Below, in pieces: positions 12,723-12,756 of a stretch of DNA of 12,756 nt. The DNA comes from Planctomycetes bacterium GWF2_50_10 (lineage in GTDB: Bacteria; Planctomycetota; Phycisphaerae; Sedimentisphaerales; GWF2-50-10). The position numbers and the translations under genes were made by a program. Positions within the stretch are counted from its first letter, which is position 1. Every line of letters starts with the position of its first letter. Under the pieces are notes generated by a model. That model was not told the DNA's origin and did no database searches. It was given only the letters and a program-made list of their open reading frames with translations. The stretch covers positions 1 to 12,756 of the forward strand of contig MHYB01000042.1 in NCBI GenBank assembly GCA_001824635.1, in the 5' to 3' direction.

Positions 12723-12756
12723 ATGCACACAAAAATACTTTGGGCCTGCCTTGTAA
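12723..12756 (+). CDS. Start of a probable exported protein (truncated by the window)
   Basis: Only 11 codons are present, reading MHTKILWACLV: short basic start then hydrophobic, like the beginning of a signal peptide. A GAGAG purine run lies at 12713-12717 ahead of the ATG and a plausible promoter is at 12654-12681. It is the only rightward gene in the window, divergent from priA. Identity cannot be judged. Confidence 0.45.
   Translation, partial: MHTKILWACLV

Overview
This is a bacterial chromosomal segment read almost entirely leftward: every complete protein gene and the single tRNA lie on the minus strand, and only a signal-peptide-like start at the right edge points the other way. The gene set suggests a Planctomycetota member, probably of the Phycisphaerae/Sedimentisphaerales type, possibly anaerobic. 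This is an inference from three things: a large secreted GLUG-repeat protein ending in carboxypeptidase-regulatory-like domains, an acyltransferase that appears to run into an acyl-carrier domain, and small proteins I associate with that phylum. The NAD-linked type 1B dihydroorotate dehydrogenase (pyrK-pyrD) is at least compatible with anaerobic life. No marker gene in the window settles the taxonomy.

Layout from left to right, which is downstream to upstream for the minus-strand genes. 1-888: N-terminal 296 residues of a PlsC-type acyltransferase entering a carrier-protein-like segment. 949-2664: exported transglutaminase-core/TPR protein. 2793-3382: two small overlapping genes, an unknown 99-residue protein and a UPF0235/DUF167 protein. 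3431-5307: pyrK-pyrD, overlapping by four bases, with a good sigma70-like promoter. 5308-5746: gene-free stretch holding that promoter, an intrinsic terminator for the gene to its right, and a strongly C-rich, G-poor 3' untranslated region with a G-quadruplex motif on the plus strand. 5747-8635: 962-residue secreted GLUG/CARDB protein. 8636-9016: gene-free stretch with several inverted repeats, including a 36-bp near-perfect palindrome just upstream of the GLUG gene and a 95-bp element bounded by imperfect inverted repeats. 9017-9307: small unknown protein. 9391-9465: tRNA-Pro(CGG). 9562-10248: AT-rich gene for a transglutaminase-like cysteine peptidase with a membrane-inserting C-terminus. 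10255-12588: priA. 12589-12722: divergent promoter region. 12723 onward: start of a probable exported protein.

The window mixes housekeeping (pyrimidine synthesis, replication restart, proline tRNA, phospholipid or acyl-chain metabolism) with cell-envelope and secreted functions. Genes probably transcribed together are the TPR and acyltransferase genes, the 99-residue and UPF0235 genes (ATGA overlap), pyrK and pyrD (ATGA overlap), and priA with the peptidase gene 6 bases downstream. I see no CRISPR array, transposase, integrase, phage gene or defence cassette, and no convincing undescribed multi-gene system. The most interesting signals are non-coding: the palindrome and small inverted-repeat element upstream of the GLUG gene, its C-rich 3' region, and the compact terminator/promoter junction before pyrK.
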